Notes: generated from the sequence alone by a model not told the origin. A DNA stretch of 64,000 bases from Dugong dugon (GCA_030035585.1 CM057465.1:4377501-4441500); one strand, 5' to 3'. Counted from the first letter of the stretch, positions 1 to 11,061 are shown. Numbers and translations: made by a program.

Positions 1-389
1 TTTCTTCTCATTTTGAGTCATGCCACATCAGCATATGAAGGTCCTGAATGCTTGACTCCCTCCTCCATGTCACTAAGGTCAACTCTACTTTGAGGAGGCA
101 GCTCTTCCCCAGTTGTATTTTAAGTGCCTTCCAACCTGAGGGGCTCATCTTCTTTCACTATATCAGACTATGTTCTGCTGCTATTCATAAGGTTTTCACT
201 GGCTAACTTTTTTCAGAAGTAGTCTGCCAGGTTCTTCTTCCTAGTCTGTCTTCGTCTGGAAGCTCTACTGAAACCTGTCCACCATGGGTGACTCTGCTGG
301 TCCTTGAAATACCGGTGGCATAGCTTCCAGCATCACAGCAACATACAAGGCACCACAGTAGGACAAACTGACAGATGTGTGGGGGCACA
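1..389 (-). mobile_element. RTE (Bov-B-type) LINE, 5' region, cut by window edge
   Basis: Read on the minus strand, this matches the start of the longer RTE copy at 16660-18352: the 'gctgtgatactggaagc' region, the 'cttccagactaagacagac' block, and the 'caaaatgagaagaaa' block just ahead of the endonuclease frame. The outer 5' end of the element lies near 389. The rest runs off the left edge, so the original length cannot be known. Nothing here is translatable over a useful length. Confidence 0.85.
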
Positions 390-689
390 GCAACTTCTCA
401 TCTTAATTAAGAAGGTTCTAGCAAATAAAAAATGCTTATAATACTAAGTGAAATAAATCAGGATACCAAAATGTCTGTATTCTTTGATTGTATCTCTGTA
501 ATAGGATGGGTTACAAGAGGCCAAAGCCAAGCATGCAGTGTCCCGTGGCAATCCCCCTGCCTCTGGGGAAGCTGGCCAAAGCACCCTGACAGCTCCCCAA
601 ATACCACAGGAAGGAGATGCTTGAGGCTGCCACTTACACACCCCCTCTCCACGCAAAATGTTTCACGTTATCTCTGATGCTTCCAGCAG
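390..689. other. No gene or recognised repeat
   Basis: Ordinary mixed-composition sequence. Short open frames occur on both strands but none resembles a known protein and no splice-bounded exon stands out. Confidence 0.5.
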
Positions 690-852
690 TCCAGCAGGGT
701 AAATGGTCTCATCCCTACATTAGTATTGAGGAACCTGAGCTCAGGCAGGTTGAGCCTCATGATGCAATTTCCCCAACTATGATGCAGCAGACCCGGGACT
801 CAAAGCCAGGTCTGTCTGACCCCAGAGCCCTGTTCTTTCCACTGCACAATGC
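690..852 (-). repeat. MIR SINE remnant
   Basis: The order 'gaggaacctgagctcag', then 'acccgggactcaaagccagg', then 'ccagagccctgttctttcca' is the degraded reverse complement of the MIR core and tRNA-related region. It is old and many positions differ from the consensus. Confidence 0.6.
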
Positions 853-1394
853 TACAATTTTCTCGGTCCTCCCGAATAGCTGAGCCAGGGTACGTAGGTG
901 CCTGCTGACTGCTTTTCCTAGATTAATCTAATTTTTCATCCAATTTTAGGTAGGGGTTTGGCAGGCATTTCTATTCCCTCACCAAGCCCATTCGTATTAC
1001 ATGGAAACCATTTCCAAATTGATTTAAGTGCCTTATTCCCGGGTGGGGGTGTCCCAGCAGGTTGGGTCCGCTTTCATCTTTGCTTCTAAGTGATTCCGAT
1101 TTATTTTAGAATAGAACTGACTGCAGGAAAGAAGTTCTTCCACGGAGCTTGTGGAAAGACGGCCCCAGAAGGAGGATTAACCTGCTAGCACTGTAAAGAG
1201 CTCAGCATATTTCCCCTTTTCCTCGCGGAAATGATGCCCAGGAGATTTTATGAGCAAGGAGTTGAAGCGGTGCCCTGTACTCTCTTGCACTGACCGCCTC
1301 CCTTTTTCCAGTCCTTCCTCGCACAAAGGAGGACAAGTTGCTAAGCTAATTGGTCAAGTTCAGTGACATATACTGGGCTGTGGGATAGACCATC
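853..1394. other. No gene or recognised repeat
   Basis: Unique-looking sequence. No coding signal, tandem repeat or transposon end was recognised. Confidence 0.5.
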
Positions 1395-1505
1395 TGCAAA
1401 AATAGCTGCAATTACTTCCCTCCCTGTGTCCATGTCCCTTTGCAATGTGACTTTGTGGCTTCTTCCATCAAGAAGTAGAGTTTAAATCACCTGGAGCAAC
1501 AGAGG
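1395..1505 (+). repeat. MLT1-type LTR 5' fragment
   Basis: The stretch 'ccctttgcaatgtgacttt' followed by 'ccatcaagaagtagagt' resembles the same segment of the clearer MLT1 LTR at 28471-28955. Only about 110 bp are recognisable. Confidence 0.5.
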
Positions 1506-1810
1506 AAGAAGGAGTAAGGAATAGGAGGAGGATATGGAATGTGTGATTAATTGCCTCCATGAACAAGTGCCTCCTTTGCCAAGAGACCAGAAGTGGATGG
1601 TGCCTGGTTACCATTACTGAACACTTTGATCAAAGACTCTATGTAAGCATCCTGATCAAAAAGGGGTAAATGCAGAACAGAATTTCAAATTCTCACAGAC
1701 TCCAGACTTTCTGGAGCTAGGAGGTTGGATGAACCCCCAAAACTATTGCCCTGGGGTAATCTTTAAACTGGAAACCTTAAACCAAAAATATTCCCTGAAG
1801 TCTTCTTTAA
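1506..1810. other. No gene or recognised repeat
   Basis: About 300 bp of unique-looking DNA between an MLT1 fragment and an AfroSINE. Nothing further recognised. Confidence 0.45.
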
Positions 1811-2017
1811 ATCAAACAATAATCCGTTGCTATCAAGTCAGTTCCAACTCATAGCAACCCTATAGGACAGAGTAGAACTGCCCCCACTGGATTTCCAAGG
1901 CTGGAATCTTTATGGAAGCAGACTGCCATATCTTTCTCCTGCAGGCAGCCAGTGGGTTCAAACAGCCAGCCTTTCAGTTAGCAGCCAAGCTCTTAACCAC
2001 TGCCACCAGGCCTCTCC
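1811..2017 (-). mobile_element. AfroSINE
   Basis: On the minus strand this has the usual order: a tRNA-like head (A box near 'gtggcagtggttaagagc', B box near 'ggctgtttgaacccac'), then the body ending in the 'ctatagggttgctatgag' tail shared with the RTE 3' end. Diverged but nearly full length. Confidence 0.88.
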
Positions 2018-2476
2018 TTTTTAGCCACCCAGTGTGCGCTGATTTGATAGGCAGCCCTAGGAAATTCAGACTGTCGCACCTAATGAACTTTCACCCATGC
2101 TGGCTCTCTCTCTTCCGCTCCTCCTCTTTGCCAGGCATGGGTGAGCATGTGGAGCCCTAGCTGGTCCTGACAACAGGCAGACCACCTTTTCTGTCCTCTC
2201 TGTTTCCCTCTCCCTCCAAGATGTGTGTGTACGTGCCTTAGGAGTTGCTTCCGTAGAACAGCTTTAGGTATATACATACTCAACCGCGCCTGGAGCCTGC
2301 GGGTCAGATTCATCCACCATCCCCAGCCAGATGGTGAGAAGATCCTAAGGCTCAGATGGCACCGGATGAGGAGACCGGGATCCCTGTGGAAGCCTCGAGC
2401 CTAAGCTTCTTGCTCCAACCCAGCTAACCCTGGAGAACCCCACACTGGTGTATCCGGCTCTGCCCTGCTGGCAAGA
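2018..2476. other. No gene or recognised repeat
   Basis: Unique-looking sequence between two AfroSINEs. Small open frames only. Confidence 0.45.
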
Positions 2477-2686
2477 CAAAAAAAAAAAGACAGTTGCCAT
2501 CCAGTCGATTCCGACTCTTGGCAACCTGACACGTGTAGAGTCAAACTGTTTCATAGGGTTTTCTTGGCTGTAATCTTCATGGAAGCAGATTACCAGGCCT
2601 TTCTTCCATGGCACTGGTGGGTGCATTCAAACAGCCAACTTTTAGTTTAAAAAGTCAAGGGCAAACCATTGTGCCACCCAGGGTTC
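2477..2686 (-). mobile_element. AfroSINE
   Basis: Minus-strand AfroSINE. The 'ggaatcgactggatggcaac' tail is at the left, next to an A/G-rich run, and the 'gtggcacaatggtttgccc' head is at the right. The T-rich flank on the element's 3' side is typical of retroposition. Confidence 0.88.
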
Positions 2687-3171
2687 TCTCAGCTGGGAAC
2701 AGAAAGCTATTTTATAGAACATTTCCAATGTTCCAGTAGGAACATTTCCTATTTGGCTACTGCTTCTGCACTCTCTCCTCGGGGCACTCTCGGAAATGAG
2801 CGATCGGCAGGGCGGGATGGAGGCATTCCTGGGTTCCTAGCGATAAGAACACCCGACATTGACAAATCCCTGACTCGGTCCCTTAGGAGAATATTTGGTC
2901 CTGTTCACACGTGTCTGGGTTCTATTTTAAGGAAATAATCAGAGAAATGAATCAAGATTAGTATTCAAGGGTGTTCACTAAAACCTTATTATCATTGAAA
3001 AACAAAACAGGGGGCAGGTTGTTAAATGCATTACAGCGCACACTAAGATCGAATACCATCAAGGCCCTGGAAGTCATGTTCAGAAAGTGCTTTTCATTAT
3101 AGTGCCTGGTGGGACTCCACGCATGGAAGGGGTCCAGAGCTGGAGTCCGTGGACTCATTGTCTCATTTCTC
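2687..3171. other. No gene; possible decayed LINE
   Basis: No coding signal. Around 2945-3080 the text is faintly like an old L1/HAL1 3' segment, but not strongly enough to name. Confidence 0.3.
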
Positions 3172-3285
3172 CAGTTATTTAGTCCTTCATTCGTTGGCAA
3201 ATAGTCCCTGAGCACCTCTGTGTGCCAGATGCCTGCTGGGGTGCTGAGATTACAGGGCTGGATCCAGCCTCAGAAATGAATGCAC
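3172..3285 (+). repeat. L2 LINE 3'-end remnant
   Basis: 'ccctgagcacctctgtgtgc' followed by 'gctggggtgctgagattaca' follows the L2 3' motif (ttgagcacctactatgtgcc ... gctggggatacag). Confidence 0.6.
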
Positions 3286-3744
3286 TGAATCAGAGTCTGG
3301 GATGCACTCAGGGAGAAAGGAGAGGCACTCCGATGGGTCAAAGGAGGTGAAACGGTTCTCTCATCCCAACTCCGCAAGTCTACAGGCTCCCACCCACTCC
3401 CGCAGCCCATCTGCCCACTACCCTACCCTGAGATCACAGTGGGGCACCCTCCTTCCAGGAGGCCTCCCCAGTCACCCACCCCTCTACTGTCCTGTCGAAA
3501 TTTCCCTTGGAGCATGGAGTCTATGTTTTCCTTGTGGCCCTTCCCTGTATCTGCACAACTGGCCCCAGTGCCCACTCTACTTCAGGACCAGAGCCAGACC
3601 TGGAATAGGCACTCTCAAATCCCACCCCTCGGCTCTCTCCTGGTGTCTGTCCCCTTTGCCCACAGACATGGGTACCCACATCACCCACACGCTCTTCTCT
3701 CCCTCCCAGCCAATGTCCATCACTCACCACCCTAGAGCACCACC
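3286..3744. other. Gene-free C-rich stretch inside L2-derived region
   Basis: C/T-rich on the plus strand, which produces a 182-residue open frame at 3302-3850 with no recognisable domain. Its neighbours on both sides are L2, so it may be decayed L2, but I could not align it by eye. Confidence 0.35.
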
Positions 3745-4041
3745 GTGGCTCCTTCCCTTGACTTCCTCCAAAGTCACCAAGGGCCTCCGTGTTGCTCTGT
3801 CAGCAGGCCAGTTCTCTGGGCTTACTTTGCAAGATCGTATGCACACCTGAGCCTGCTGGCCACTTGGTCCTCCCATGACCTCTGGAGAAGTCCTCTGTCA
3901 GTCACCATCTCCTATGACCTTCCAACGGGGTCTTCTCTGCCTTTTTTATTTTGACCAACAGCTTCCTTTGACCCTCTCCTTAAATGCTGTGGTTCCCAGG
4001 CCTTCATCTTCAGCCCTTATACTTTCCCTAATAATAGTAAT
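3745..4041 (+). mobile_element. L2 LINE, reverse-transcriptase region remnant
   Basis: The sequence 'aaagtcaccaagggcctccg ... cttaaatgctgtggttcc' parallels the L2 ORF2 region that reads 'aaggtcaccaatgacctcc ... ggtgttcctcagggctc' in consensus. The frame is broken and there is no intact catalytic motif. An AfroSINE at 4052 and an LTR fragment separate it from the L2 3' end at 4392-5150. Confidence 0.65.
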
Positions 4042-4051
4042 AATAGTACCT

Positions 4052-4250
4052 GGGTGAGCCAGAGTTAACAGTCAGCTGCCAACCAAAATGTTGGCAATTT
4101 GAGTGCGTCCAGAGGCGCCTCAGAAGAAAGGTCTGGAGATCTACTTCTGAAAAATCAACCACTGAAAACCCTGTGGAGCACAACTCTACTTTGACACATA
4201 TGGGGTCGCCATGAATCAGAGTTGACTCCATGGCATCTGGTTTGGTTTTC
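4052..4250 (+). mobile_element. AfroSINE (long-body form)
   Basis: Degraded tRNA-like head, then 'agatctacttctgaaaaatc', a block that also occurs in the RTE 5' region, then the RTE-like 3' tail. Near-perfect 10-bp flanking repeats (aatagtacct at 4042-4051, aataatacct at 4251-4260) mark the insertion. Confidence 0.9.
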
Positions 4251-4330
4251 AATAATACCTTATGACTATTGGGGGCTTATGCAATTTCCACAATAATTGA
4301 ATGAAGAAGGAACAAATATTCTTATTTTAC

Positions 4331-4391
4331 ATATGTATAGGGGTTAGGATTCCAGCACATATTTTGGGTGGACACAATTCAATCCATAACA
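4331..4391 (-). repeat. MaLR-type LTR, 5' end only
   Basis: 'acacaattcaatccataaca' at the right end is the reverse complement of the LTR start (tgttatggattgaattgtg) seen intact at 13724 and 42554. About 60 bp survive. Confidence 0.75.
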
Positions 4392-5150
4392 CAACCCATT
4401 AGAGCACTGCCTGCTTCCCAGTCTTCCCATCCAGAACTTTCCGAATTATTCTCAGCTTTCCCCCACTTCCTTACTCTTAGATACCATCCATCACCACGAC
4501 CTGCCTTTTTCCTCCCTTCCTGCTGTGAATCATACCTGCTCAACACTCCATCCCTCTGGCCATCCCTGTCTTGTCCCTCACCAGTGCTCACTGGGCCCCC
4601 CTGCAGCTCCTCAATCAGCCTCCCTGCCTCAGTCCTACCTCCTACAGTCTACTCTTAAGAGCAGCCCCCAGGAGTCCCCTAAACGGGGATTCCATTACTC
4701 TTCCACTTTAAAAAGTTCTTAATGATTCCATTTTGGCCTGGAGATAGAGTCCAAATTGACCAGCCTGACATGGGAGACACTTCACTATCAACCTCCAAAG
4801 TACCTTCCCCATTCCCTCTCCCACCGCTCTCCACCACTCAACCCAAGGTGTGCCCCAGACACACAAAGTAGTCCCTTGTCCCCATGCACATTCCATCCAC
4901 ATCTATGACTTTGCACCTCCCATAGCAGGTGGATTTCAGGACTAGATCAAATGTTACTCCTCTCTGAAGACTCTCCAAATCCCCAATCTCTCCTCTGGCT
5001 TCCATAGGTTTAATTTAGAGTAACCACTCATAGCTGCAAGTCTGCCAGTCTTAACACCTAGACCTGAAGCTCATGGAGGCAGGAACAGAGTCTTAGTCAA
5101 TGTTCCTGGCACGCTGCAGGGCTGCTGGGAGCTAGCCTGGCATGTACAAA
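4392..5150 (+). mobile_element. L2 LINE 3' region
   Basis: Recognisable L2 landmarks in order: 'ggcctggagatagagtccaa', 'cctccaaagtaccttcccc', 'ctatgactttgcacctcc', and 'gctcatggaggcaggaacag ... ttcctggcacgctgcagg' at the end. It continues the L2 of 3745-4041. Confidence 0.75.
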
Positions 5151-6507
5151 TGAAGGCAATGGTCTGACTACTGCTGGACATAATTTTCACCATCTAGTGA
5201 TTTTTATTCCTAAAATGCAGTGAAGGCATAAAGCAGCTTTCCTTGAGTATGAAGTTCTTATTTTTGAATCTTACCTTGACAAAGTTTTCATTATCACGCT
5301 TAATGTGGGATTTGTTGGGGAAATGTGATGGGATCTTCTTCCTGGGGTTTCTCTTTTAAGCAGATCAGTAAATCGTTCCTGATGGCTTTAACATAGATTA
5401 ACTAGCTAAATAAGTAAAGTCGGTTTTTATTTAGCTTCTTGAAAGGCAGCAATTTTCAACACTGAAGTTTAAGAAAGTAACACGGGGTCTACGAGCTGTA
5501 GTGGTTGGGGGTCTTCTCAAAGCCTGGATGAAGTCCAGGGGGATCCCAGGAGGCTGTCTCTTTAGGTGCCTCCATTCCAACATTTCCAAGAGCTCTGCAC
5601 TGCCCCCCTGGGGTGAAGCCAGAGGCAGGGGAGGTCATCCAGCCACCGACATTGACATCAGCTCGTAGGGTCATTTTCCTGAGAGGTTATTATTGTAGCT
5701 CTCGGCCCCTCAATCTAAGGTTTGGGGAAGAGGGGAGAGAGCAAGGAAAGAGAGAGGGAGGAAGGGAGAGGAACTGAAGGAAGAACATCAAGGAAAATGC
5801 ATCAGAGCAGGAAGACTGGGGAGGAGGACATGTCCTCCAAGCATGTCCCCTAATCCTAAGCTTTTGCCAGGAGCAGGCTGCAGTGGCCAAAAAAAGAGAA
5901 AAAATATTGCAGCCAGAGACAGAGAGAGCTGGCTGGCGCTGTTCCCAAGGCTCAAGCTCTGAAATCTCTCATTAGTAGATGCCAGCAGATGCTAAGAACT
6001 TGTCAAACACACACACACACCCCATACTCAGACTACAGCATTCCCAGCAACCTTTCCAAGAACTAGAGATTCAACGTGTAGTGAACCCACTACAAAGCTG
6101 ACCCCTTTCTTGGAGCCTGCTTCCAGTGTTGACTCGGCAAGCACCCGGTGAGGGCTGCCTTCCAGAAGTGCCCAGGCCCTGCCATGCTGATGTCACACAG
6201 TACAACGGCAGACCAAAATGTCCTCATGGAAATTCTTTGCCCCAGTCCTCAACCACATGAGAAAATCTAGAAAAAGCCTCCAAAAAAGAGCCCGTCACCA
6301 CTCCAACCGCATCACCAACAGTACCCAACAAGGAAAGAGTCTTACCTAAAGCCGTGAACTTCGCAGACCAGAGATTAAGGAAAGAAACAGAAGATTCAGG
6401 AGTGAGAGGACTGTGGGAATGAGGCTGCCAACCCCAGACCCCTACTTCTGAGTTGGCAAAACCCTGGCTTTCTCGCTAAGTCTCGGATCGCAGAAAAGTA
6501 CACTGTG
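5151..6507. other. Gene-free interval with purine-rich tract
   Basis: No coding or RNA gene recognised. A purine-rich low-complexity tract (mostly gaga/ggaa) lies at about 5726-5786, and a short (CA)n at 6007-6020. The remainder looks unique. Confidence 0.5.
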
Positions 6508-6724
6508 TGTCTCAGTTACCTAGTGCTGCCGTATCACAAATTCCACATGTGGGTCGCTTTAAGGAACAGAAATTTATTTTCTCACAGTTGAGGAAGCCAG
6601 AAGTCTACATTCAGGTCATGGCTCTACGGAGAGGTCCTCCTTTGTCTATTTCAGCTTCTAGTAGCTGCTGGCAACCCTTGTAGATGCATTGGCCTCCATC
6701 CTCAGCAGATAAAGCTTGTCTTTC

Positions 6725-6817
<93 letters not shown>

Positions 6818-7003
6818 TATGCTGCTCTTTCTATAACCCAGAAGCGATTAAGTTTAGGATCCACCCTGCACTGGTATGACCTCAACCGGTTGATTGATTA
6901 CATTATTGGAGGTGATTACATTACATTGAATTAGATTACATGCACAGGTGTAGGGTTTCGAATTCCAAGGTATATTTTGGGAGACACAACTCAATCCATA
7001 ATA
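6508..7003 (-). mobile_element. MaLR-type solo LTR (MLT1-like)
   Basis: Starts 'tgtctcagttacctagtgc' and ends 'caatccataata', the reverse complement of the tgttatgg...taagaca LTR family found several times here. A (GT)45 microsatellite has grown inside it. No internal retroviral region is present. The terminal CA has decayed to TA and no flanking duplication was recognised. Confidence 0.85.
6727..6816 (+). repeat. (GT)45 microsatellite
   Basis: Ninety bases of uninterrupted GT dinucleotide, lying inside the LTR at 6508-7003. The valine/cysteine-alternating peptide it encodes is an artefact. Confidence 0.99.
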
Positions 7004-8044
7004 GATGGGAAGAAAAATTAAGTTCAGAGAAGTCTAGTTGGGGTCATGAGTTAAGGGTACCCAAATCTGCTGGATCTGCTTTTACCCTCAGCACGATGAG
7101 CTGTGGCCAGGCCCTTTTCCAGGCGAAGCTCCAAGGCTCCAACACCGGCTCTCACTGCGTCTGCTGACTCCTCCAGCTCCATCAGAGCTCTCATGACGCA
7201 GGCTGAATATTCATTTCCAGAAATTATAGAAATAGATATTTATGTTATCATCAAGAATCGCTCCTGGGAAGCACTTCCCAGCTGTAAATTCGAAGCAAAT
7301 CTTAGCAAAATTGACTACTTATCTACTGTTTCAGTCAGCACCAGAGCCATTTGAACTTTGACTTCACAATCTGCATTTTTAAGCATCTCCCCGCCCACCG
7401 TGCACTTTAACAAATCTGTAAACCCCATTCTGAGTATAGCCTCCAGCCCCTCTCTGGTTTCCTGCGTGCAGGTCAGAAGCTGTGCACTTCATCAGGAGGG
7501 CTTTTTGTTTTTTTCGAGTGAAGCTTTCTGTGCCAGTTTCATCTCTGCCCATTTCTCTATTGCAGTGAAGCCAAAGAAATATACTCTTTGACTTGATATC
7601 AAAGAAAATAGCTCTGCTTTTCTACAATGATCATCAATTTTCTGGGCCATCTCTGCCCTCAGCTACACATTCTATCCCAAATTATCCAACTCTTTTCCAT
7701 GGCTCACATCCTGAGCCCTCTTACCTCAGCCCATCCTGGGCTGTCCATCCTGGCCCCATCTCCTGGCTCCTTGCCTGATAGTCACATCTGTGGCTCTTTC
7801 TTCCTTTTGCCCAGACCCCTCCAGGTTACCAGTAAACCTTCTATTTATTTACTCAATAAATAATCATGGAACATTTGCATGAGCCATACACTGATCTGGC
7901 ATGAAAGACAAATATTCCAATGTGTGAGTCAGATACCAAACAAGAAACAGACCAATGAATAATAAAATTTTGGTTGGATATTTGGTTGGATATTGGAAAA
8001 ATTTAGTTAGAAAAAGAAGCAGGGTGAAGACTAAGAGTCATTGG
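7004..8044. other. Gene-free interval
   Basis: No exon, RNA gene or clear transposon recognised. An AT-rich patch at about 7200-7260 and a possible L2-like tail near 7840-8000 are too weak to name. Confidence 0.45.
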
Positions 8045-8661
8045 GTGTGGTAGCCAATCTCCCAGATGGTCCCCAGGGATTCTCACCTTCTGGAACACAT
8101 GCCTTGTGTGCTCCCCTCCCACACCAAATAGGAATGACATGTATAACCAATAGGATATTGTGGAAGTGACAGAGTGTGACTTCTGAGGCTAGGTTGTAAA
8201 TGACATTCCTGCTTCCACCTTGCTCTCTCATATTCACTTCCTCTGGGGAAATCCAGCTGCCATAACATGAGGGCCCCAAAACAGTCTTATGGAGAGGGCT
8301 CCTGCCAACAACCAGCCTAAAACTGCCAGCCATACACATGCTCCATCTTGGAAGCGACCCCTCAAGCCCCAGCCATACACATATGCCATCGTGGAAGTAG
8401 ACCCTCCATCCCCAGCCATACACGTATGCCATCTTGGAAGTGGACTCTTCACAGTCACAGTCAAGTCTTCAGGGGACTGCAACCTTGGCTGACATCTCCA
8501 GCACGACTGCATAAGAGACCTCAAGCCACCGTCAGCTAGCTAAGCCACTCCCAAATTTCTACGCCATAGAAACCACGAAAGACAATAAACGCTTATTGTT
8601 GTTTTAAGTTTTGGTGCCAATTGCTATAGATAAGTAATAGATAAGCAATACATAAGTAATA
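8045..8661 (+). mobile_element. MLT1-type LTR
   Basis: Plus-strand LTR with the MLT1 order: 'ggtagccaatctcccagatg' at the start, 'gaaatccagctgccataac' in the middle, 'cttcaggggactgcaacc' later, and an 'aataaacgcttattgttg' polyadenylation region near the 3' end. It contains a local 43-bp triplication. No internal retroviral genes are attached. Confidence 0.82.
8326..8454 (+). repeat. Three tandem 43-bp units inside MLT1 LTR
   Basis: Units start at 8326, 8369 and 8412, each beginning 'ccagccatacac' and containing 'gccatc.tggaagt'. The third is slightly truncated. Spacing is exactly 43 bp both times. Confidence 0.93.
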
Positions 8662-9010
8662 CATTGTTGCTGTTGTTGTTAGCTGCCATAGAGCCAGCCC
8701 CCAACTTGTGGAGACCCCATGCACGATGGGACAAAATGCTGCCTGGTCCTGTACCATTCCCATGATTAGTTGCAGATCAGACTATTGTGATCCATAGGGT
8801 TTTCATTGACTGATTTGCAGAAGTAAATCACCAGGCCTTTCTTCCTAGTCTGTCTTAGTCCGATGCGCCACTGAAATCTGTTCATCATCATAGCAACACA
8901 AAAGCATCCACTGACAAATGGGTGGTGGCTGAGCATGATGTGCATTGGCCAGGAATCGAACCGGTTCTCCTGCATAGAAGGTTAGAATTCTACCACTGAA
9001 CTACCTATGT
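8662..9010 (-). mobile_element. tRNA-Gly-headed SINE with RTE-like body
   Basis: On the minus strand the first ~65 bases read like tRNA-Gly ('ttcagtggtagaattct', then 'ggttcgattcctggccaa'). The body that follows matches the RTE 5' region ('gactaagacagactagga'), and the last part matches the RTE 3' end, finishing 'agctaacaacaacag'. This is a SINE, not a tRNA gene: the anticodon arm is degenerate and it runs directly into the LINE-like body. Confidence 0.85.
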
Positions 9011-9013
9011 CTT

Positions 9014-9448
9014 CATGCAACAATCCTACTCCTATATAAATGCCCTAGAGAAATTCTCCCCCATGAGCACCTGCATGGGTACATGAAGGTTCCCGGCAAC
9101 ATTGTTCCTAATAACAAAACGCTAGAAACAACCTAAATGTTCATCAACAGGAGAAAAGATAAAGAAGTGTGGAATATTTAAACAACAGACTATTACATAA
9201 CTAGACACAACAGATTAGCTGAAGCTTAGAAAATAATGTTGAGAGAAAAAAATAAGTTGCAGAAACCAGGCTACACAAAGAACAACACAGCTCCATACCA
9301 GGCAAAATTAGATCATACATTAGTGTGTGAATATTACATGACATGCACTAAAGTGAGGAAGAAAAGCAAACAAATCATAAGCATAAAATTCAGAAGAGTG
9401 GTCATTTCCTGGGGCAGAGGGGCATAAAAACACAGAAAAAGCTTGAAC
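9014..9448 (+). mobile_element. Old L1 3' end
   Basis: 'gaaacaacctaaatgttcat' and 'gagtggtcatttcctggggc' are landmarks of the end of ORF2 and start of the 3'UTR in L1M-type elements. Heavily decayed, with no open frame of note. Confidence 0.7.
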
Positions 9449-9617
9449 AGTCTTAGTCTGGAAGCCCTGCTGAAACCTGCTCAGCATCATAGCAACACAC
9501 AAGCCTCCACTGACAGATGGGTGGTGGCTGTGCATGAGGTGCACTGGCTGGGAATTGAACCAGGGTCTCCAGCATGAAAGGTGAGAACGCTACCACTGAA
9601 CCGCCTCTGCTTCCTAG
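9449..9617 (-). mobile_element. tRNA-Gly-headed SINE, 5' half
   Basis: Same family as 8662-9010: RTE-5'-like body at the left ('cttagtctggaagccctg') and tRNA-Gly-like head at the right ('gggaattgaaccagggtc', 'accactgaaccgcc'). The RTE 3' tail is missing. Confidence 0.82.
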
Positions 9618-10539
9618 GTAACACATTTGGGACTGCTCCAAAAGTCCTCTCTAAGGTGCTGACTTTTCAAACAGACATGAGTGAAGTGAGAGAGCAGGTC
9701 ATAACAAGATGTGGGGAAGAGCATTCCAAGAAGAAGGGCTGAAAATGCATAGGCACCAAGATGGACCCTTTAAATGGACAGCAAGGAAGCCAGGGTGAAC
9801 AGAGCGGGCAAGAGCAATGGAGAGAAGATTGAAAACATACCAAGTTCAAATCATGTAGGTCCTGGAAAGTCACAAAGAGGATTTTAAGTTTTATTCTAGG
9901 CATGAGGGAAGGTTGCTGGATCATTGTGAGCAGAAGAGTGACATATTACCGTTGGATGCTGAATGGAGAATTGACTATATGGGGGCAAGGGTGGAGAAGG
10001 AAGGCCATTTCAAAGGCTGTTGCACCTGTTGAGCAAGAGGTGATGGCGGCTTGACCTGGGGAGTGTTTTGAAGGGAGAACCACTAGCACGTGCTGTTGGA
10101 ACAGATATGGGTATGAAAGGCAGAGGAATTGAGGCTATCTCCTAGGTTTGAGAGTGAACAGGGAAGTCTTGGGGAGAAGTGGGCCAATGGGGAGGTGGAA
10201 CAAAGAGTTCAGTGTCTGACATGTGAGATCTGAGATGACTTTTAGACATCCAAAAGAAGATCTGTGAAAGGAAGAAGAATGCACAAGTCTCGATCTCAAA
10301 AGAAGTCAGAGATTTGGGTGACAGAGCCACAACCAAATCCAGTTATTTAAAGGCTTGGGACTAGAGATGGCCTAGGATGTGGGCATAGGTAGAGATGAAA
10401 AGGGTAAGGGACTGTTCTTGAAACACTCTAGCATTTAGAGGGCAGGAATATGAAGGATCCTTCTAAAAGCCTAAGAGAAAATGTAAAAACTCTCTCTGGA
10501 AGAAAATATTATCATTCTATGCCCCCAATTTTTAGAAAT
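9618..10539. other. Gene-free; probable ancient dispersed repeat
   Basis: No coding signal. The run 'attttaagttttattctagg ... gaagagtgacatattacc' has the feel of an old dispersed mammalian repeat, and similar wording recurs at about 41870-42000. I cannot name the family with confidence. Confidence 0.4.
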
Positions 10540-10857
10540 ATTTTTGTTCAAATACAATAACCAGAAAACTAACAAAGATAACCAGGCACATAAGAAAACA
10601 AGATACAATGAGCAGTTTACAACAGTTTACAGCAACAGATCTATAGCAAATCCAGGTATTAGAATTATCAATCATAGACGCTATAAAGCAACCACGCTTT
10701 CTACATTCAAGAAGATAAAGCCATGCATGAAAATTTCAGCAAGGAACTGGAAACTAAATCAAAACAAGACCAAACAAACCGACCAACAAAAACTGTAGCA
10801 GATTTTAAAAGCACTAAATTGACTTTTTAGAATTTACAAGCAAACAAAAAATTAAGA

Positions 10858-11061
10858 AGTCAGTGGCCCTAGTTAAGCACTCAGCTGCTAAATGGAAAGG
10901 TTGGAAGTTCAAAGCCACCAGCCACTCCATGGGAGAAAGATGCTGAAGTCTGTTTCTATAAAGATTACAGCCTTGGAAACTCTGTAAGGTAGTTCTACTC
11001 TGTCCTATAGGGTCACTATAAGTGAGAATCAACTCGATGGCAATAGGTTTGGTTTTTGATT
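10858..11061 (+). mobile_element. AfroSINE inserted in L1
   Basis: Head 'gccctagttaagcactcagc', middle 'aaagattacagccttggaaa', tail 'tagggtcactataagtga' and a GT-rich end. The host L1 resumes on the right. Confidence 0.88.

Noticed and set aside
3302..3850. 182-residue plus-strand frame
   Set aside because: Low in sequence complexity, overlapping L2-derived DNA, with no domain.
8943..9010. tRNA-Gly-like sequence
   Set aside because: It is the head of a SINE: the anticodon region is degenerate and it runs into an RTE-like body. The same applies at 9540-9617 and 23262-23325.
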